A stretch of DNA of 64,000 bases from Leptobacterium_A meishanense (GTDB taxonomy: Bacteria > Bacteroidota > Bacteroidia > Flavobacteriales > Flavobacteriaceae): NCBI RefSeq assembly GCF_037645805.1, contig NZ_JBBEXE010000009.1, positions 62,001 to 126,000 on the forward strand, given 5' to 3'. The position numbers were made by a program, and so were the translations under genes. Positions 9,728-18,928 of the stretch are shown in pieces (positions within the stretch are counted from its first letter, which is position 1; each line of letters begins with the position of its first letter). Under the pieces are notes generated by a model. That model had not been told where the DNA came from. It made no database searches and saw nothing but the letters and a program-made list of their open reading frames with translations.

Positions 9728-10729
9728 ATGTCAAAAGTAAAAATTGGAATTAATGGTTTTGGAAGAATAGGACGATTGGTTTTTAGGGCTACTGTAAAAA
9801 GGGCAAATGTAGAAGTAGTGGCTATAAATGATCTGTTAGATGTAGAGCATTTAGCTTATTTGTTGAAATATGATTCTGTCCATGGTAAATTTGAAGGCAC
9901 TGTTGAAGTAAAAAACGGAGGTCTTATTGTAAACGGGAAAACAGTTCGGGTTACAGCAGAGAGAGATCCTAAAAATTTAAAATGGGACGCTGTTGGAGCA
10001 GCTGTTGTTGCTGAATGTACAGGAATTTTCACAACATTGGAAACAGCACAATCACATATTGATGCAGGAGCGAAAAAAGTGGTTATATCAGCACCTTCTA
10101 AAGATGTTCCTATGTTTGTGATGGGGGTAAATCATAAAAAGGTAAAAGCTTCTAATACTATAGTTTCCAATGCTTCATGTACCACAAATTGTTTAGCACC
10201 ATTAGCTAAAGTATTAAATGACAAATTTGGTATAGAAGAAGGTCTTATGACTACGGTACACGCTACTACAGCTACTCAATTGACGGTAGATGGCCCTTCT
10301 CGAAAAAGCTACCGAAGTGGAAGAAACGCACTTTTAAATATTATTCCTGCGTCAACTGGTGCAGCCAAAGCAGTAACTAAAGTGATCCCTGAATTGGAAG
10401 GAAAACTTACCGGAATGGCATTTAGGGTTCCTACGGCCGATGTTTCTGTAGTGGATTTAACAGTTCGCCTTGAAAAAGAAACTTCCTATCAAGCCATCAA
10501 AGAAGCTATGAAAGAAGCATCCGAAGGGGAACTCAAGGGGATTTTAGGATATACGGATGAGTTAGTTGTTTCACAAGACTTTGTAAGCGATATACGTACC
10601 AGTATATTTGATGCGGAGGCAGGGATTCAACTTAACTCTAAATTCTTTAAGGTAGTATCTTGGTATGATAATGAAGCGGGTTACTCGAACAAGTTGGTAG
10701 ACTTAGCAGAATACATTACTTCATTATAG
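9728..10729 (+). CDS. gap: Glyceraldehyde-3-phosphate dehydrogenase, type I
   Basis: The enzyme oxidises glyceraldehyde 3-phosphate to 1,3-bisphosphoglycerate with reduction of NAD and uptake of phosphate. The 333-residue protein starts with the Rossmann motif INGFGRIGRLVFRA. It carries the active-site SNASCTTNCLAPL near residue 150, with the nucleophilic Cys first in CTTNC, and the phosphate-binding TTVHATTATQ and GAAKAVTKVIPELEGKLTG blocks. It ends with the conserved SWYDNEAGYSNKLVDL. Asp in AINDL at the end of beta-2 fits an NAD-preferring enzyme. It is the second gene of the pfkA-gap operon. Confidence 0.97.
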   Translation: MSKVKIGINGFGRIGRLVFRATVKRANVEVVAINDLLDVEHLAYLLKYDSVHGKFEGTVEVKNGGLIVNGKTVRVTAERDPKNLKWDAVGAAVVAECTGIFTTLETAQSHIDAGAKKVVISAPSKDVPMFVMGVNHKKVKASNTIVSNASCTTNCLAPLAKVLNDKFGIEEGLMTTVHATTATQLTVDGPSRKSYRSGRNALLNIIPASTGAAKAVTKVIPELEGKLTGMAFRVPTADVSVVDLTVRLEKETSYQAIKEAMKEASEGELKGILGYTDELVVSQDFVSDIRTSIFDAEAGIQLNSKFFKVVSWYDNEAGYSNKLVDLAEYITSL

Positions 10730-10745
10730 CTAAAATAGCGTTTTT

Positions 10746-10779
10746 GAATTCCCGTTTAATAGGGGAATTCTTGTTTTTA
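10746..10779 (+). terminator. Rho-independent terminator after gap
   Basis: Arms GAATTCCC (10746-10753) and GGGGAATTC (10762-10770) form a stem with an A/T loop and are followed by TTGTTTTT. It lies 17 bp after the gap stop codon and 12 bp before the next start, so it should end the pfkA-gap transcript. Confidence 0.75.
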
Positions 10780-10790
10780 ATACACAAAGC

Positions 10791-11648
10791 ATGATATTAA
10801 TAGTAGATAGCGGAGCCACAAAATCAGATTGGATAGCACTTAATGATACAGGAGATAAACTTTTCATGACCCAGACATTGGGATTGAGCCCTGAAGTATT
10901 GACACGTGAGATAATTGTAGAGCGTTTAGTTAATAATTTTGAGCTTTCCAAAAACAAAAAAGAGGTTAGTCAGCTTCATTTTTATGGAGCAGGATGTGGG
11001 ACACTCCGAATGCGAAACTACTTAAAAGATATTTTTCAAGAATATTTTATAAATGCTAAGATTACTGTGAAAGAGGACACTTATGCAGCAGTATATGCGA
11101 CAGTGGCACCGGATGAGTATGCGATTGTTTGTATTCTGGGTACGGGTTCCAATTGTTGTTATTATGATGGCCATGAGGTTTTTCAAAAAGTGACCTCGTT
11201 GGGTTATGTTTTGATGGATGATTGTAGCGGTAATTATTTTGGCCGGCAATTGTTGAGAGACTTTTATTATCATAAAATGCCACCGAAACTCGCTGGTAAG
11301 TTTGAACAAGAGTATGATTTGGAAGCAGATGTTATAAAGAATAATTTATACAGACAGCCCAATCCGAATACCTACCTCGCTACGTTTGCCAAATTTGTTA
11401 TTCAAAACAAAAATGAAGAATACTGCCAGCGGTTAATACAAAAAGGCATGCAACTGTTTATAGAGAACTCCATAAAACAGTATCAACAAGCCAAAGAGCA
11501 GGTCGCTATACATTTTGTAGGGAGTATTGCATACTACCTTCAGGATGAACTAAGAATTATTATGAGCGAGAACAATTTAAACCTAGGAAAAATTTTAAGA
11601 AGGCCTATTGATGGACTAGTTCAGCACCATAAAGCTATTTACCAATAG
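10791..11648 (+). CDS. BadF/BadG-type ATPase / N-acetylglucosamine kinase-like protein
   Basis: This 285-residue ASKHA-fold protein begins with the phosphate-1 motif LIVDSGATKSDWIAL (the glycine/threonine turn that holds ATP) and has the second phosphate motif CILGTGSNCCYYDG near residues 120-133, then GGxD-like YVLMDDCSGNYFGR. In Bacteroidota such proteins are usually annotated as N-acetylglucosamine kinases of the BadF/BadG/BcrA/BcrD superfamily. A role in recycling amino sugars is plausible but not proven by sequence. The terminator just before it separates it from gap, so it needs its own promoter or readthrough. A convergent ridA gene follows. Confidence 0.8.
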   Translation: MILIVDSGATKSDWIALNDTGDKLFMTQTLGLSPEVLTREIIVERLVNNFELSKNKKEVSQLHFYGAGCGTLRMRNYLKDIFQEYFINAKITVKEDTYAAVYATVAPDEYAIVCILGTGSNCCYYDGHEVFQKVTSLGYVLMDDCSGNYFGRQLLRDFYYHKMPPKLAGKFEQEYDLEADVIKNNLYRQPNPNTYLATFAKFVIQNKNEEYCQRLIQKGMQLFIENSIKQYQQAKEQVAIHFVGSIAYYLQDELRIIMSENNLNLGKILRRPIDGLVQHHKAIYQ

Positions 11649-11679
11649 TTTCAAATAAAAAACAGTAATAGAAAATACG

Positions 11680-12060
11680 CTATTTAATTGCAATCATAGA
11701 AATTTCAACATTTACAAATTTAGGGAGGTTCCCAACCTCAACTGTTTCTCTAGCAGGTGCTGTTTCTTCATTAAAATAGCTACCATAAACATTGTTGACC
11801 TCAGCAAAGTTGTGCATGTCTTTTAAAAAAATGGATGATTTCACTACATTTTCAAAAGTCATTCCAGCTTCAGTTAAAATACCCTGAAGGTTTTTCATCA
11901 CTTGTTCAGTTTCATCTTTAACTCCTGAGGAAACGAGTTCATTAGTTTTAGGGTCAATCGGTATTTGTCCTGAAATATAAAGTGTATTGCCTGCAAATAC
12001 AGCTTGATTGTATGGGCCAATAGGAGCTGGGGCATCATTTGTTTTTATAATTGTTTTCAT
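11680..12060 (-). CDS. ridA: RidA family reactive intermediate/imine deaminase
   Basis: RidA hydrolyses reactive enamine/imine intermediates (such as 2-aminoacrylate released by threonine dehydratase) and so protects PLP enzymes. The 126-residue length is typical of the trimeric YjgF/YER057c/UK114 fold. The visible signatures are APAPIGPYNQAVFAGNTLYISGQIPIDP at the N-terminus, the VVKSSIFLKDMHNFAEVNNVYGSYF block, and the active-site arginine in APARETVEVGNLPK (near residue 104). It lies 24 bp downstream of the LptD-like gene on the same strand and may be co-transcribed with it. Confidence 0.95.
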   Translation of the reverse strand: MKTIIKTNDAPAPIGPYNQAVFAGNTLYISGQIPIDPKTNELVSSGVKDETEQVMKNLQGILTEAGMTFENVVKSSIFLKDMHNFAEVNNVYGSYFNEETAPARETVEVGNLPKFVNVEISMIAIK

Positions 12061-12084
12061 ATGTTATAAATATATAATTTAGTT

Positions 12085-14871
12085 TTAAAGTCTTCTGTCC
12101 GGTTCTCTTCGTTTTTCCCATTTGATGTCACTCAAAATGGAACCTTTTATCCCTATAAAGAAAAACCAGGTGCCATTTTCCCTGAAAGGTTGCCAATCAA
12201 AGCTCATCCGCCAGGTATTCAGGTCTCTTTGAAAGCCCAGATTGGTGTGTCCAAACCCTTGGTTTTTTATATCATAACTTGAAGAAAACCTGATTTTCCA
12301 TTTTGGAGATAGCGATACATTTCCGCTGAATTGAACCGTATTGGTAGTAATTTCCTTTTGCCGATTGGAATTATTATAATTCATAGAATACCCAATACGT
12401 AGGTCCCAGGGGATTTCCGTATTATACAATTTATTTTCCCGCTCTTCCTCATTATCGTCATCAAAACGGTTTCGTTGATTTCTGCCTAATGAAAAACTGT
12501 CTTGAAAAAAAGTTTCATCAACTTCTTCTTCTACAGATTTTTTATCATTTTTTTTATCGTCTTTCCCCTTTTGAAAGGTTTTGCTAGAAAGTGAGTAGTT
12601 TAAGGTAAGGTTGGCATTGGTCAACCGAAATAAACTACCACCATTATCAATGTTGAACACATCAATACGCCTACCATTATTATCAATAGCGTAAGGATCA
12701 AAAGTAGCACCAAAATTAACACTCATTTTATTGTTCAGTAGCTGGGTGCCTCCGGTCATTCTTAGAGGACTCCAAGGAAGTGAATCTGCAGCAATGTTGT
12801 ATGAGGTATTGAAATTGAGGCTGTTGAGGATGCTAATTTTTTTGGGCTCTGTAGCTGTAGTGTCTTTGTTCTTTACTTTAGCTTCGATGGTATTACTGAT
12901 GGAGATACCTATGTTATTGGAGTTCCCTCTGCTCGGAATACCAAAAATACTCCCTTCAAATCGTGTAAACTCCCGGATTTCGCCTGTTTCATTAGCTACA
13001 TATTCTTCATAATATTGGTCAAATGAAGGTGTATAACCGTAACTAATAGATGGCCTCATAACATGCCGGATGGCCTGTATCTTTTTGTCTTCTCCAAAAT
13101 TGAATGTACCATATAATGTAGTACCAATGCTAGCACTGAAATTATACTGTCCAAAACGGTCAAAGCCTTTTAAAGTGTCAATAGGTACTGTGTTGAGTGT
13201 TTCATCAAAGTCTCTTCTCCGGATGGTTTCAAATGTCCAAACATCATCATAGTTTGCAGATAAAGAGACACTTAGATATTTAGCCACTTTAAAGTTGGTA
13301 CTTATCGGAATGGTGTGCCGAAAGCCCATTTTAGCATCATCAAACATTTCTTTTTTCAAGAAAAGGGAGTCTGTTGTTTGAATTCTGTTTTCGCCTCTTA
13401 CATTGTATTGAAAGTTAATGTTCTGAAAAATCCCTTTTTTCACCCCTTCTTTCGGAGCAAAAGGAAATATACGTTCTACACTTCCTTGAAAAGTAGGAAG
13501 GATCATATTAACCGTTTCCGTATTGGTGTTTTGTGAGTGAGAAGCTGTTAAACTTAGATTTACAGCAGGGTATCCCGGAAATGTTTTGGAATATGAAATA
13601 GATGATTGCAGCGTGTTTTGCAGAAAGTTTGAGGTATTCAAGAGGTTAAGAGATTCTCTGAAGAACCGACTACTTCCCACATTTACAGATGCAGAGAAAC
13701 GAGAGTTCGGATTGGCTTTAGCATCCTGGGTATGCCGCCATTGTAGATTGAATACTGTACTTTTACTGAAATCAGGAAACCCTTTTTGACTGGTAATATT
13801 GTTCTCATAACGAAAATTAAAAGCACCTGAAAAACGGTAACGCAATGCATACGTAGCCTCAGCCCTGAAACCATAACTTCCGTTGGTGAAATAATCTCCC
13901 ATTAAAGCTAAATCAACATAATCACTTATGGCAAAATAATAGCCTGCATTCTGTAAAAAGAACCCTCGTTCATTAGATTGTGAAAAGGTAGGAAATATGA
14001 ATCCTGATGTTCTGCTTTGTGTTAAAGGAAAATAGGCAAAAGGGACTGCAATAGGCGTAGGGACATCAGCTATATACATGTTGCTAAAGCCAGCAATTAC
14101 TTTTTTCTTAGGAACAAATTTTCCTTTTCGGATACGGATGTAATAATCAGGATCCTCTAGATTTTTGTCAGTTGTTAGTTTTCCTTCTTGAAGATAGTAA
14201 ACAGAATCGTTTTCTTTTTTTGTGAGCTCAGCAAAAACATTGATGTTTCCACCTCCTGCACCAATATTCACACCGCCAACACCTCCAGTACCTCCTGTTG
14301 ATTGTTCTGATCGGGAGTTCCAGATCAATGCTTTTTGTGTATCGTAGTTAAAGCGTATGGAATCAGGCTCTACCACATTCCCACCTTGTTTAAAGTAGGG
14401 AGGCTGAATGTAATTTCCGGCTGTATCTTTGATACGTCCGGCATAAGCTTCATTTTTTTCATAATCTATAACAATGATGCCTGATTTTAATTCTGTATCC
14501 TGATAATACACCTCGGCTTCATTATATAGGTATATTTTTTTATCTTTTTGACTAATGCGGACATAGTCTTTTGCCTTATAATCTATTTTGTCTAATAGTA
14601 AAGGTTCTTTTTGAGGAATGGAATCTATGGTAAGGCTATCAGTTCGGACAGAATCGATGGCTACAGTATTTTGAATAAGTGCTTTTGCAGTGATTGCTGT
14701 AGAATCTTTTTCAGCTTCAATTTTTAAAGGCTGCCTCACAGGGGTTTCTTGGGCATACACAATGAAGCCAAAAAAGAATAAAATAATCGATGAAAGTATA
14801 TAGTACCGTTTTGCCTGCAAAGCTTTATATCCTATTTTTGTAAAAGTATGGCTCAATTTTTGGAGAGCCAA
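12085..14871 (-). CDS. Putative LPS-assembly protein LptD (OstA-like)
   Basis: This outer-membrane protein of about 928 residues is inferred to insert lipopolysaccharide into the outer leaflet. An N-terminal membrane/signal segment (ILSSIILFFFGFIVYAQ) precedes a linker and an OstA/LptA-like periplasmic region (KDYVRISQKDKKIYLYNEAEVYY..., about residues 95-250). The rest has the alternating aromatic/polar pattern of a large beta-barrel, with the conserved PYFPLTQSRTSGFIFPTF-like block near residue 280 and a barrel-closing aromatic C-terminal region. The first in-frame start is a TTG at 14869-14871. The N-terminus before the hydrophobic segment is long (about 24 residues) and basic, so a later start is possible. 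The Bacteroidota protein is longer than the Escherichia coli one. Confidence 0.85.
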   Translation of the reverse strand: MALQKLSHTFTKIGYKALQAKRYYILSSIILFFFGFIVYAQETPVRQPLKIEAEKDSTAITAKALIQNTVAIDSVRTDSLTIDSIPQKEPLLLDKIDYKAKDYVRISQKDKKIYLYNEAEVYYQDTELKSGIIVIDYEKNEAYAGRIKDTAGNYIQPPYFKQGGNVVEPDSIRFNYDTQKALIWNSRSEQSTGGTGGVGGVNIGAGGGNINVFAELTKKENDSVYYLQEGKLTTDKNLEDPDYYIRIRKGKFVPKKKVIAGFSNMYIADVPTPIAVPFAYFPLTQSRTSGFIFPTFSQSNERGFFLQNAGYYFAISDYVDLALMGDYFTNGSYGFRAEATYALRYRFSGAFNFRYENNITSQKGFPDFSKSTVFNLQWRHTQDAKANPNSRFSASVNVGSSRFFRESLNLLNTSNFLQNTLQSSISYSKTFPGYPAVNLSLTASHSQNTNTETVNMILPTFQGSVERIFPFAPKEGVKKGIFQNINFQYNVRGENRIQTTDSLFLKKEMFDDAKMGFRHTIPISTNFKVAKYLSVSLSANYDDVWTFETIRRRDFDETLNTVPIDTLKGFDRFGQYNFSASIGTTLYGTFNFGEDKKIQAIRHVMRPSISYGYTPSFDQYYEEYVANETGEIREFTRFEGSIFGIPSRGNSNNIGISISNTIEAKVKNKDTTATEPKKISILNSLNFNTSYNIAADSLPWSPLRMTGGTQLLNNKMSVNFGATFDPYAIDNNGRRIDVFNIDNGGSLFRLTNANLTLNYSLSSKTFQKGKDDKKNDKKSVEEEVDETFFQDSFSLGRNQRNRFDDDNEEERENKLYNTEIPWDLRIGYSMNYNNSNRQKEITTNTVQFSGNVSLSPKWKIRFSSSYDIKNQGFGHTNLGFQRDLNTWRMSFDWQPFRENGTWFFFIGIKGSILSDIKWEKRREPDRRL

Positions 14872-14957
14872 ACATACGTATATTTTTTTGTCTGTATAAA
14901 TGAGCAGTTAAAATTATTTGAATCAAATAAATAACTGTGGAAAATAGTTATTATTTT

Positions 14958-16100
14958 ATGAAGCAATTATTAAAAAAACAACCCCTTTTCGGATTACTTT
15001 TTTCATTGTTTGTTTTGTACGGATATGCACCATTGGATCCTCCGAAAAAGAAAAAATTTAAGGTGGTGCTAGATGCGGGTCATGGCGGGCACGATCCTGG
15101 TAATGTAGGAAATGGCTACAAAGAGAAAGATATAGCGCTTAAAATTGTACTCGCCATAGGGGCGTTTTTGGAAAAAAATGAAGATATTGAAGTTGTATAT
15201 ACCCGCAAAACGGACAAATTTGTAGACCTTTTTATGCGAGGTAAAATAGCGAATGATGCTAATGCCGATCTATTTGTTTCTGTACATTGTAATTCACACA
15301 ATAGTAAAGCACATGGAACAGAAACTTTTGTTTTAGGACTCCATGCTAACCAACAAAATTTTGAAGTAGCAAAGGCAGAAAACGAGGTGATCTATCTGGA
15401 AGAAAATTATGAAACCAAATATGCAGCTTATGACATTAACTCTCCGGAGTCTGTCATAGGGTTGACCATTATGCAGGAGGAATTTCTAGATCAAAGCATA
15501 GAAGTAGCTAAAAATATACAAGATGGCTTTACAAATAAGTTGAGAAGGGTTAATAGAGGTGTAAAACAAGCGGGATTTATTGTATTGCACCAAACATTTA
15601 TGCCCAGTGTATTGGTAGAAACAGGTTTTTTGACCTATAAACCAGAAGGGAGATATTTGAATTCTGCCACCGGACAGGGAGAGATGGCCAAATCTATTGC
15701 TTTTGGGATAGTAACATATAAAAAATCAATTGAAGAAAATGTAGGGAACGATTTTTCGTATGAAACAGGAGAAATTAACCCCATTACAAACGAAACAGAA
15801 ACACTTTCTGAGAATAAAAATGTTCTGTCTACAGGCCTAGTAACATTCAAGGTTCAATTGGCTGCCGGTGCTACACTTCTTGAGACAAAAGCTTATAACT
15901 TTAAAGGCCTGAGCCCTATTTCAAAAGAGAAATTTAATAACATCTACCGCTATTTTTATGGAGCGGTCAACACCTTAGAAGAAGCCAAAGAACTCCAAAC
16001 CAAAGCAAAGAAGAAGGGGTATACATCTGCATTTATAGTGGCTTATAAAAATGGATTACGGATAACAATAGATGAAGCGCTGAAATCAATTCGCGATTGA
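14958..16100 (+). CDS. N-acetylmuramoyl-L-alanine amidase (Amidase_3) with C-terminal SPOR-like region
   Basis: This zinc-dependent amidase cleaves the bond between MurNAc and L-Ala of peptidoglycan in the periplasm, usually during cell separation. I chose the ATG at 14958 because it starts a signal peptide (MKQLLKKQ then FGLLFSLFVLYGYA). A GTG 21 bp upstream is possible but adds nothing conserved. Zinc ligands are seen in VLDAGHGGHDPG, in KEKDIALK (Glu) and in FVSVHCNSH, and the catalytic Glu in VLVETGFL. The last 80 residues (FKVQLAAGATLLETKAYNFKG... IYRYFYGAVNTLEEAKELQTKAKKKGYTSAFIVAYKNG) have the SPOR pattern, which binds denuded glycan at the septum. It is divergent from lptD. Confidence 0.92.
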   Translation: MKQLLKKQPLFGLLFSLFVLYGYAPLDPPKKKKFKVVLDAGHGGHDPGNVGNGYKEKDIALKIVLAIGAFLEKNEDIEVVYTRKTDKFVDLFMRGKIANDANADLFVSVHCNSHNSKAHGTETFVLGLHANQQNFEVAKAENEVIYLEENYETKYAAYDINSPESVIGLTIMQEEFLDQSIEVAKNIQDGFTNKLRRVNRGVKQAGFIVLHQTFMPSVLVETGFLTYKPEGRYLNSATGQGEMAKSIAFGIVTYKKSIEENVGNDFSYETGEINPITNETETLSENKNVLSTGLVTFKVQLAAGATLLETKAYNFKGLSPISKEKFNNIYRYFYGAVNTLEEAKELQTKAKKKGYTSAFIVAYKNGLRITIDEALKSIRD

Positions 16101-16154
16101 CTTCTTTTTCATAAAAATATTTCTAAATTTGTTTAAAACGCAAAAACCCTTCAT

Positions 16155-17111
16155 TTGAAACTATCTCGAGAAATTAAAACTGCTATTATTGTACTGGGGG
16201 GTATATTGCTTTTTGTCCTTGGTTTCAGTTACTTAAAATCAAATTCTGTATTTCAATCATACCGTACGTATTATGTTATATATAACCACGTAGGTGGGTT
16301 GGCTCCGGGAACCCCTGTTATGATAAATGGGTTTAATGTTGGGAAAATAAAAGATATCCGGTTTTTGGATGAAAAGGGACGATTGCTTGTAACATTTAAT
16401 ATAGAAGATGAGTTTGAGTTTTCTAAAAACAGTAAAGCAGAATTGTTCGACACCGGAATTATAGGAGGGAAAAGCATTCAGGTTATTCCTGTTTTTGATG
16501 ATAGCAGAATAGCACAATCAGGGGATACACTTATCAGTTCAGTAAAACCCGGGTTGACAGAATTGGTTACACAGAAGTTAACGCCTCTACAAGAGCAATT
16601 AGGCAATATGCTAACAAATGCCGATTCATTGCTTGGAAATATTAACCAAATAATGGACGCAGAAACCAAACAAAATATAAGAGGAAGCATTGGCGAGTTA
16701 AACCGGACGATAGCTAATTTTAGGAAAGCCTCTGAAGCTATAGGAGGTATTGTAACTGACAATGAAGAAAAATTGAGGAATACATTGGATAACGTAGAAA
16801 ATGTAAGCGCAAACTTATCTAAAGTATCAGACTCGCTCTCTGAAGCGAATTTAGGGGCAACTATTAAAAAATTAGAGACAACAATTACCAGTTTTAACAA
16901 AATATTGAATGAAATTGAAAAAGGAGAAGGGTCTTTAGGAAAACTTGTAAATGATAAAAAATTATATGATAACTTATCAGGTGCATCACAAGAGTTAGGA
17001 CTTCTACTGGAAGATATGCGGTTAAACCCTAAGCGTTATGTGCATTTTTCATTATTTGGGAAGAAGCCAAAACCATATGAACCTCCATCAGATACGAAAG
17101 AAAACAACTAA
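16155..17111 (+). CDS. MlaD family (MCE) substrate-binding protein
   Basis: MCE proteins bind phospholipids in the periplasm for ABC-type transport between inner and outer membrane. The 318-residue protein starts at a TTG (16155) with an N-terminal anchor (TAIIVLGGILLFVLGFSYL, about residues 8-27). The MCE/MlaD domain follows, with VIYNHVGGLAPGTPVMINGFNVGKI near residues 40-65 and the GIIGGKSIQVIPV block. The C-terminal half is a long helical/coiled-coil region rich in Asn, Leu and Glu (QLGNMLTNADSLLGNINQIM..., NTLDNVENVSANLSKV), typical of one-domain MlaD forms that make a needle-like hexamer. The matching permease and ATPase are not in this window. Confidence 0.88.
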   Translation: MKLSREIKTAIIVLGGILLFVLGFSYLKSNSVFQSYRTYYVIYNHVGGLAPGTPVMINGFNVGKIKDIRFLDEKGRLLVTFNIEDEFEFSKNSKAELFDTGIIGGKSIQVIPVFDDSRIAQSGDTLISSVKPGLTELVTQKLTPLQEQLGNMLTNADSLLGNINQIMDAETKQNIRGSIGELNRTIANFRKASEAIGGIVTDNEEKLRNTLDNVENVSANLSKVSDSLSEANLGATIKKLETTITSFNKILNEIEKGEGSLGKLVNDKKLYDNLSGASQELGLLLEDMRLNPKRYVHFSLFGKKPKPYEPPSDTKENN

Positions 17112-17114
17112 AGC

Positions 17115-18443
17115 ATGACAAGTTATATAGCCAGCTTAATTTTTGCCATAATCCTTATTCTAGGCATTGGGTTTTTTGTAATGAATATCAAGAAATTGAT
17201 ACGAAACATAAAACTAGGTAAAGAAGTGAATGCAAGTGATCACAAGGCTAAACGCTTGAAGAATATGATTATGATTGCTTTTGGTCAGCAAAAAATGATA
17301 GTGAGGCCTATAGCTGGATTGCTTCATATTATTGTATACATAGGTTTTATTATTATTAACATTGAAGTATTAGAGATCATTATGGATGGCCTGTTTGGCA
17401 CACATCGTGTTTTTGCTTCTTTGGGAGTAATTTATAACATCCTCATAGGGTCCTTTGAAATATTGGCATTGCTGGTAATAGTAGCGGTTTTAGTGTTTTG
17501 GGTTCGTAGAAACATCATAAAACTTAAAAGGTTCATTAAACCTGAAATGAAAGGATGGCCTAAGAATGACGGGAATATTATCCTATATTTTGAAGTAGTG
17601 TTGATGATGCTTTTTTTAATTATGAATGCTTCTGATTATCAACTACAACAACTAGGATCAGACCATTATACACAAGCTGGGTTTTTTCCTGTAAGCCAAT
17701 ATTTGTTACCTATAATTGATGGTTTTTCAGAAGCCACACTTATCATGATAGAACGTACTGCATGGTGGCTACATATCATTGGCATTCTTATATTTTTGAA
17801 TTATTTATATTATTCAAAGCACTTACATATATTATTGGCATTTCCCAACACGTATTTTGGAAGTTTAAACCCCAAAGGACAGTTTGATAACTTGGAAGCG
17901 GTAACCAAAGAGGTGAAATTAATGCTGGATCCGAACGCAGACCCCTTTACAGTACCTGCTGAAACAGCTACCCCTCCTGAGAAATTTGGCGCATCTGATG
18001 TACAGGATTTGAATAGGGTACAGCTTTTAAATGCATATACATGTACAGAATGTGGCCGTTGCACTAGTGAGTGTCCTGCCAATCAAACGGGGAAAAAGCT
18101 CTCTCCTCGCAAAATTATGATGGACACCCGCGATCGCTTAGAGGAAGTCGGGAAAAATATTGATAACAATAAAGGCACATTTGTAGATGATGGAAAACAA
18201 TTACTAGATGATTACATAACCAAGGAAGAATTATGGGCATGTACTTCTTGTAATGCATGTGTAGAAGCATGTCCTGTAAGTATTAATCCGTTATCTATTA
18301 TCATGGACATGAGGAGGTACCTTGTGATGGAGCAATCAGCAGCTCCGGTAGAATTAAACAATATGATGACCAATATTGAAAATAATGGAGCGCCTTGGCC
18401 GTACAATCAAATGGACAGGTTGAACTGGAAAAACGAAGCATGA
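17115..18443 (+). CDS. Membrane-bound (Fe-S)-binding oxidoreductase subunit
   Basis: This 442-residue protein has about five or six N-terminal membrane segments (residues 1-240, including MTSYIASLIFAIILILGIGFFVM) and a cytoplasmic ferredoxin-like region with two 4Fe-4S motifs: CTECGRCTSECP near residue 308 and CTSCNACVEACP near residue 375. This resembles the HdrE-C / DsrM-K family of electron-transfer modules. The matching CCG-domain subunit is encoded two genes downstream (18929-19723), so the two products probably form one complex that moves electrons from the quinone pool or a dithiol to a thiol/disulfide partner. The gene lies 3 bp after the MlaD gene. The physiological donor and acceptor are unknown. 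Confidence 0.87.
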   Translation: MTSYIASLIFAIILILGIGFFVMNIKKLIRNIKLGKEVNASDHKAKRLKNMIMIAFGQQKMIVRPIAGLLHIIVYIGFIIINIEVLEIIMDGLFGTHRVFASLGVIYNILIGSFEILALLVIVAVLVFWVRRNIIKLKRFIKPEMKGWPKNDGNIILYFEVVLMMLFLIMNASDYQLQQLGSDHYTQAGFFPVSQYLLPIIDGFSEATLIMIERTAWWLHIIGILIFLNYLYYSKHLHILLAFPNTYFGSLNPKGQFDNLEAVTKEVKLMLDPNADPFTVPAETATPPEKFGASDVQDLNRVQLLNAYTCTECGRCTSECPANQTGKKLSPRKIMMDTRDRLEEVGKNIDNNKGTFVDDGKQLLDDYITKEELWACTSCNACVEACPVSINPLSIIMDMRRYLVMEQSAAPVELNNMMTNIENNGAPWPYNQMDRLNWKNEA

Positions 18444-18457
18444 TATATTTTTAAACT

Positions 18458-18904
18458 ATGAAGAAAGAAGAAATAGAAAAATTATTACATGAAAAGGTGG
18501 AACAGGGGTCGCATGTGAGTCCCATATTGCCTAAGGGTATAAAAAACTACCTGATTGATATTGATGGAACAATCTGTGATGATATCCCGAATGAAGCACC
18601 GGAACGGATGGCTACTGCCGAATTATACCCTGATGCTTTAGAGACGCTTAATAAATGGTATGAAGAAGGCCATATAATATGTTTTTTCACCTCTCGTACA
18701 GAGGTTCATAGAGAAGTAACGGAGCAATGGCTCAATAAATACGGTTTTAAATATCATAGCCTGTTGATGGGCAAACCCAGAGGAGGAAATTACCATTGGG
18801 TAGACAATCATTTGGTGAGAGCTACACGCTATAATGGAAAATTTACTGACCTTATAGAAAAAGAAATCACTATTGAAGTCTTTGACGATGGAAAACATGA
18901 GTAA
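18458..18904 (+). CDS. HAD-like phosphatase fold protein (often named phosphoheptose isomerase in flavobacteria)
   Basis: This 148-residue protein carries the HAD nucleophile motif IDIDGTICDDIP at about residues 30-41 and a motif-II-like FFTSRTE near residue 75. The last part (KPRGGNYHWVDNHLVRATRYNG) contains a possible motif III/IV. Related Bacteroidota proteins are often labelled phosphoheptose isomerase, but no SIS domain is visible here, so that name should not be taken as function. It sits between the two halves of the Fe-S oxidoreductase with gaps of 14 and 24 bp, which suggests co-expression with that complex. Confidence 0.7.
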   Translation: MKKEEIEKLLHEKVEQGSHVSPILPKGIKNYLIDIDGTICDDIPNEAPERMATAELYPDALETLNKWYEEGHIICFFTSRTEVHREVTEQWLNKYGFKYHSLLMGKPRGGNYHWVDNHLVRATRYNGKFTDLIEKEITIEVFDDGKHE

Positions 18905-18928
18905 TAATTGATTATAAATCTTTATAAG

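Noticed and set aside
18458..18904. Phosphoheptose isomerase name for the 148-residue protein
   Set aside because: No SIS domain is visible. The DIDGT motif makes it a HAD protein.
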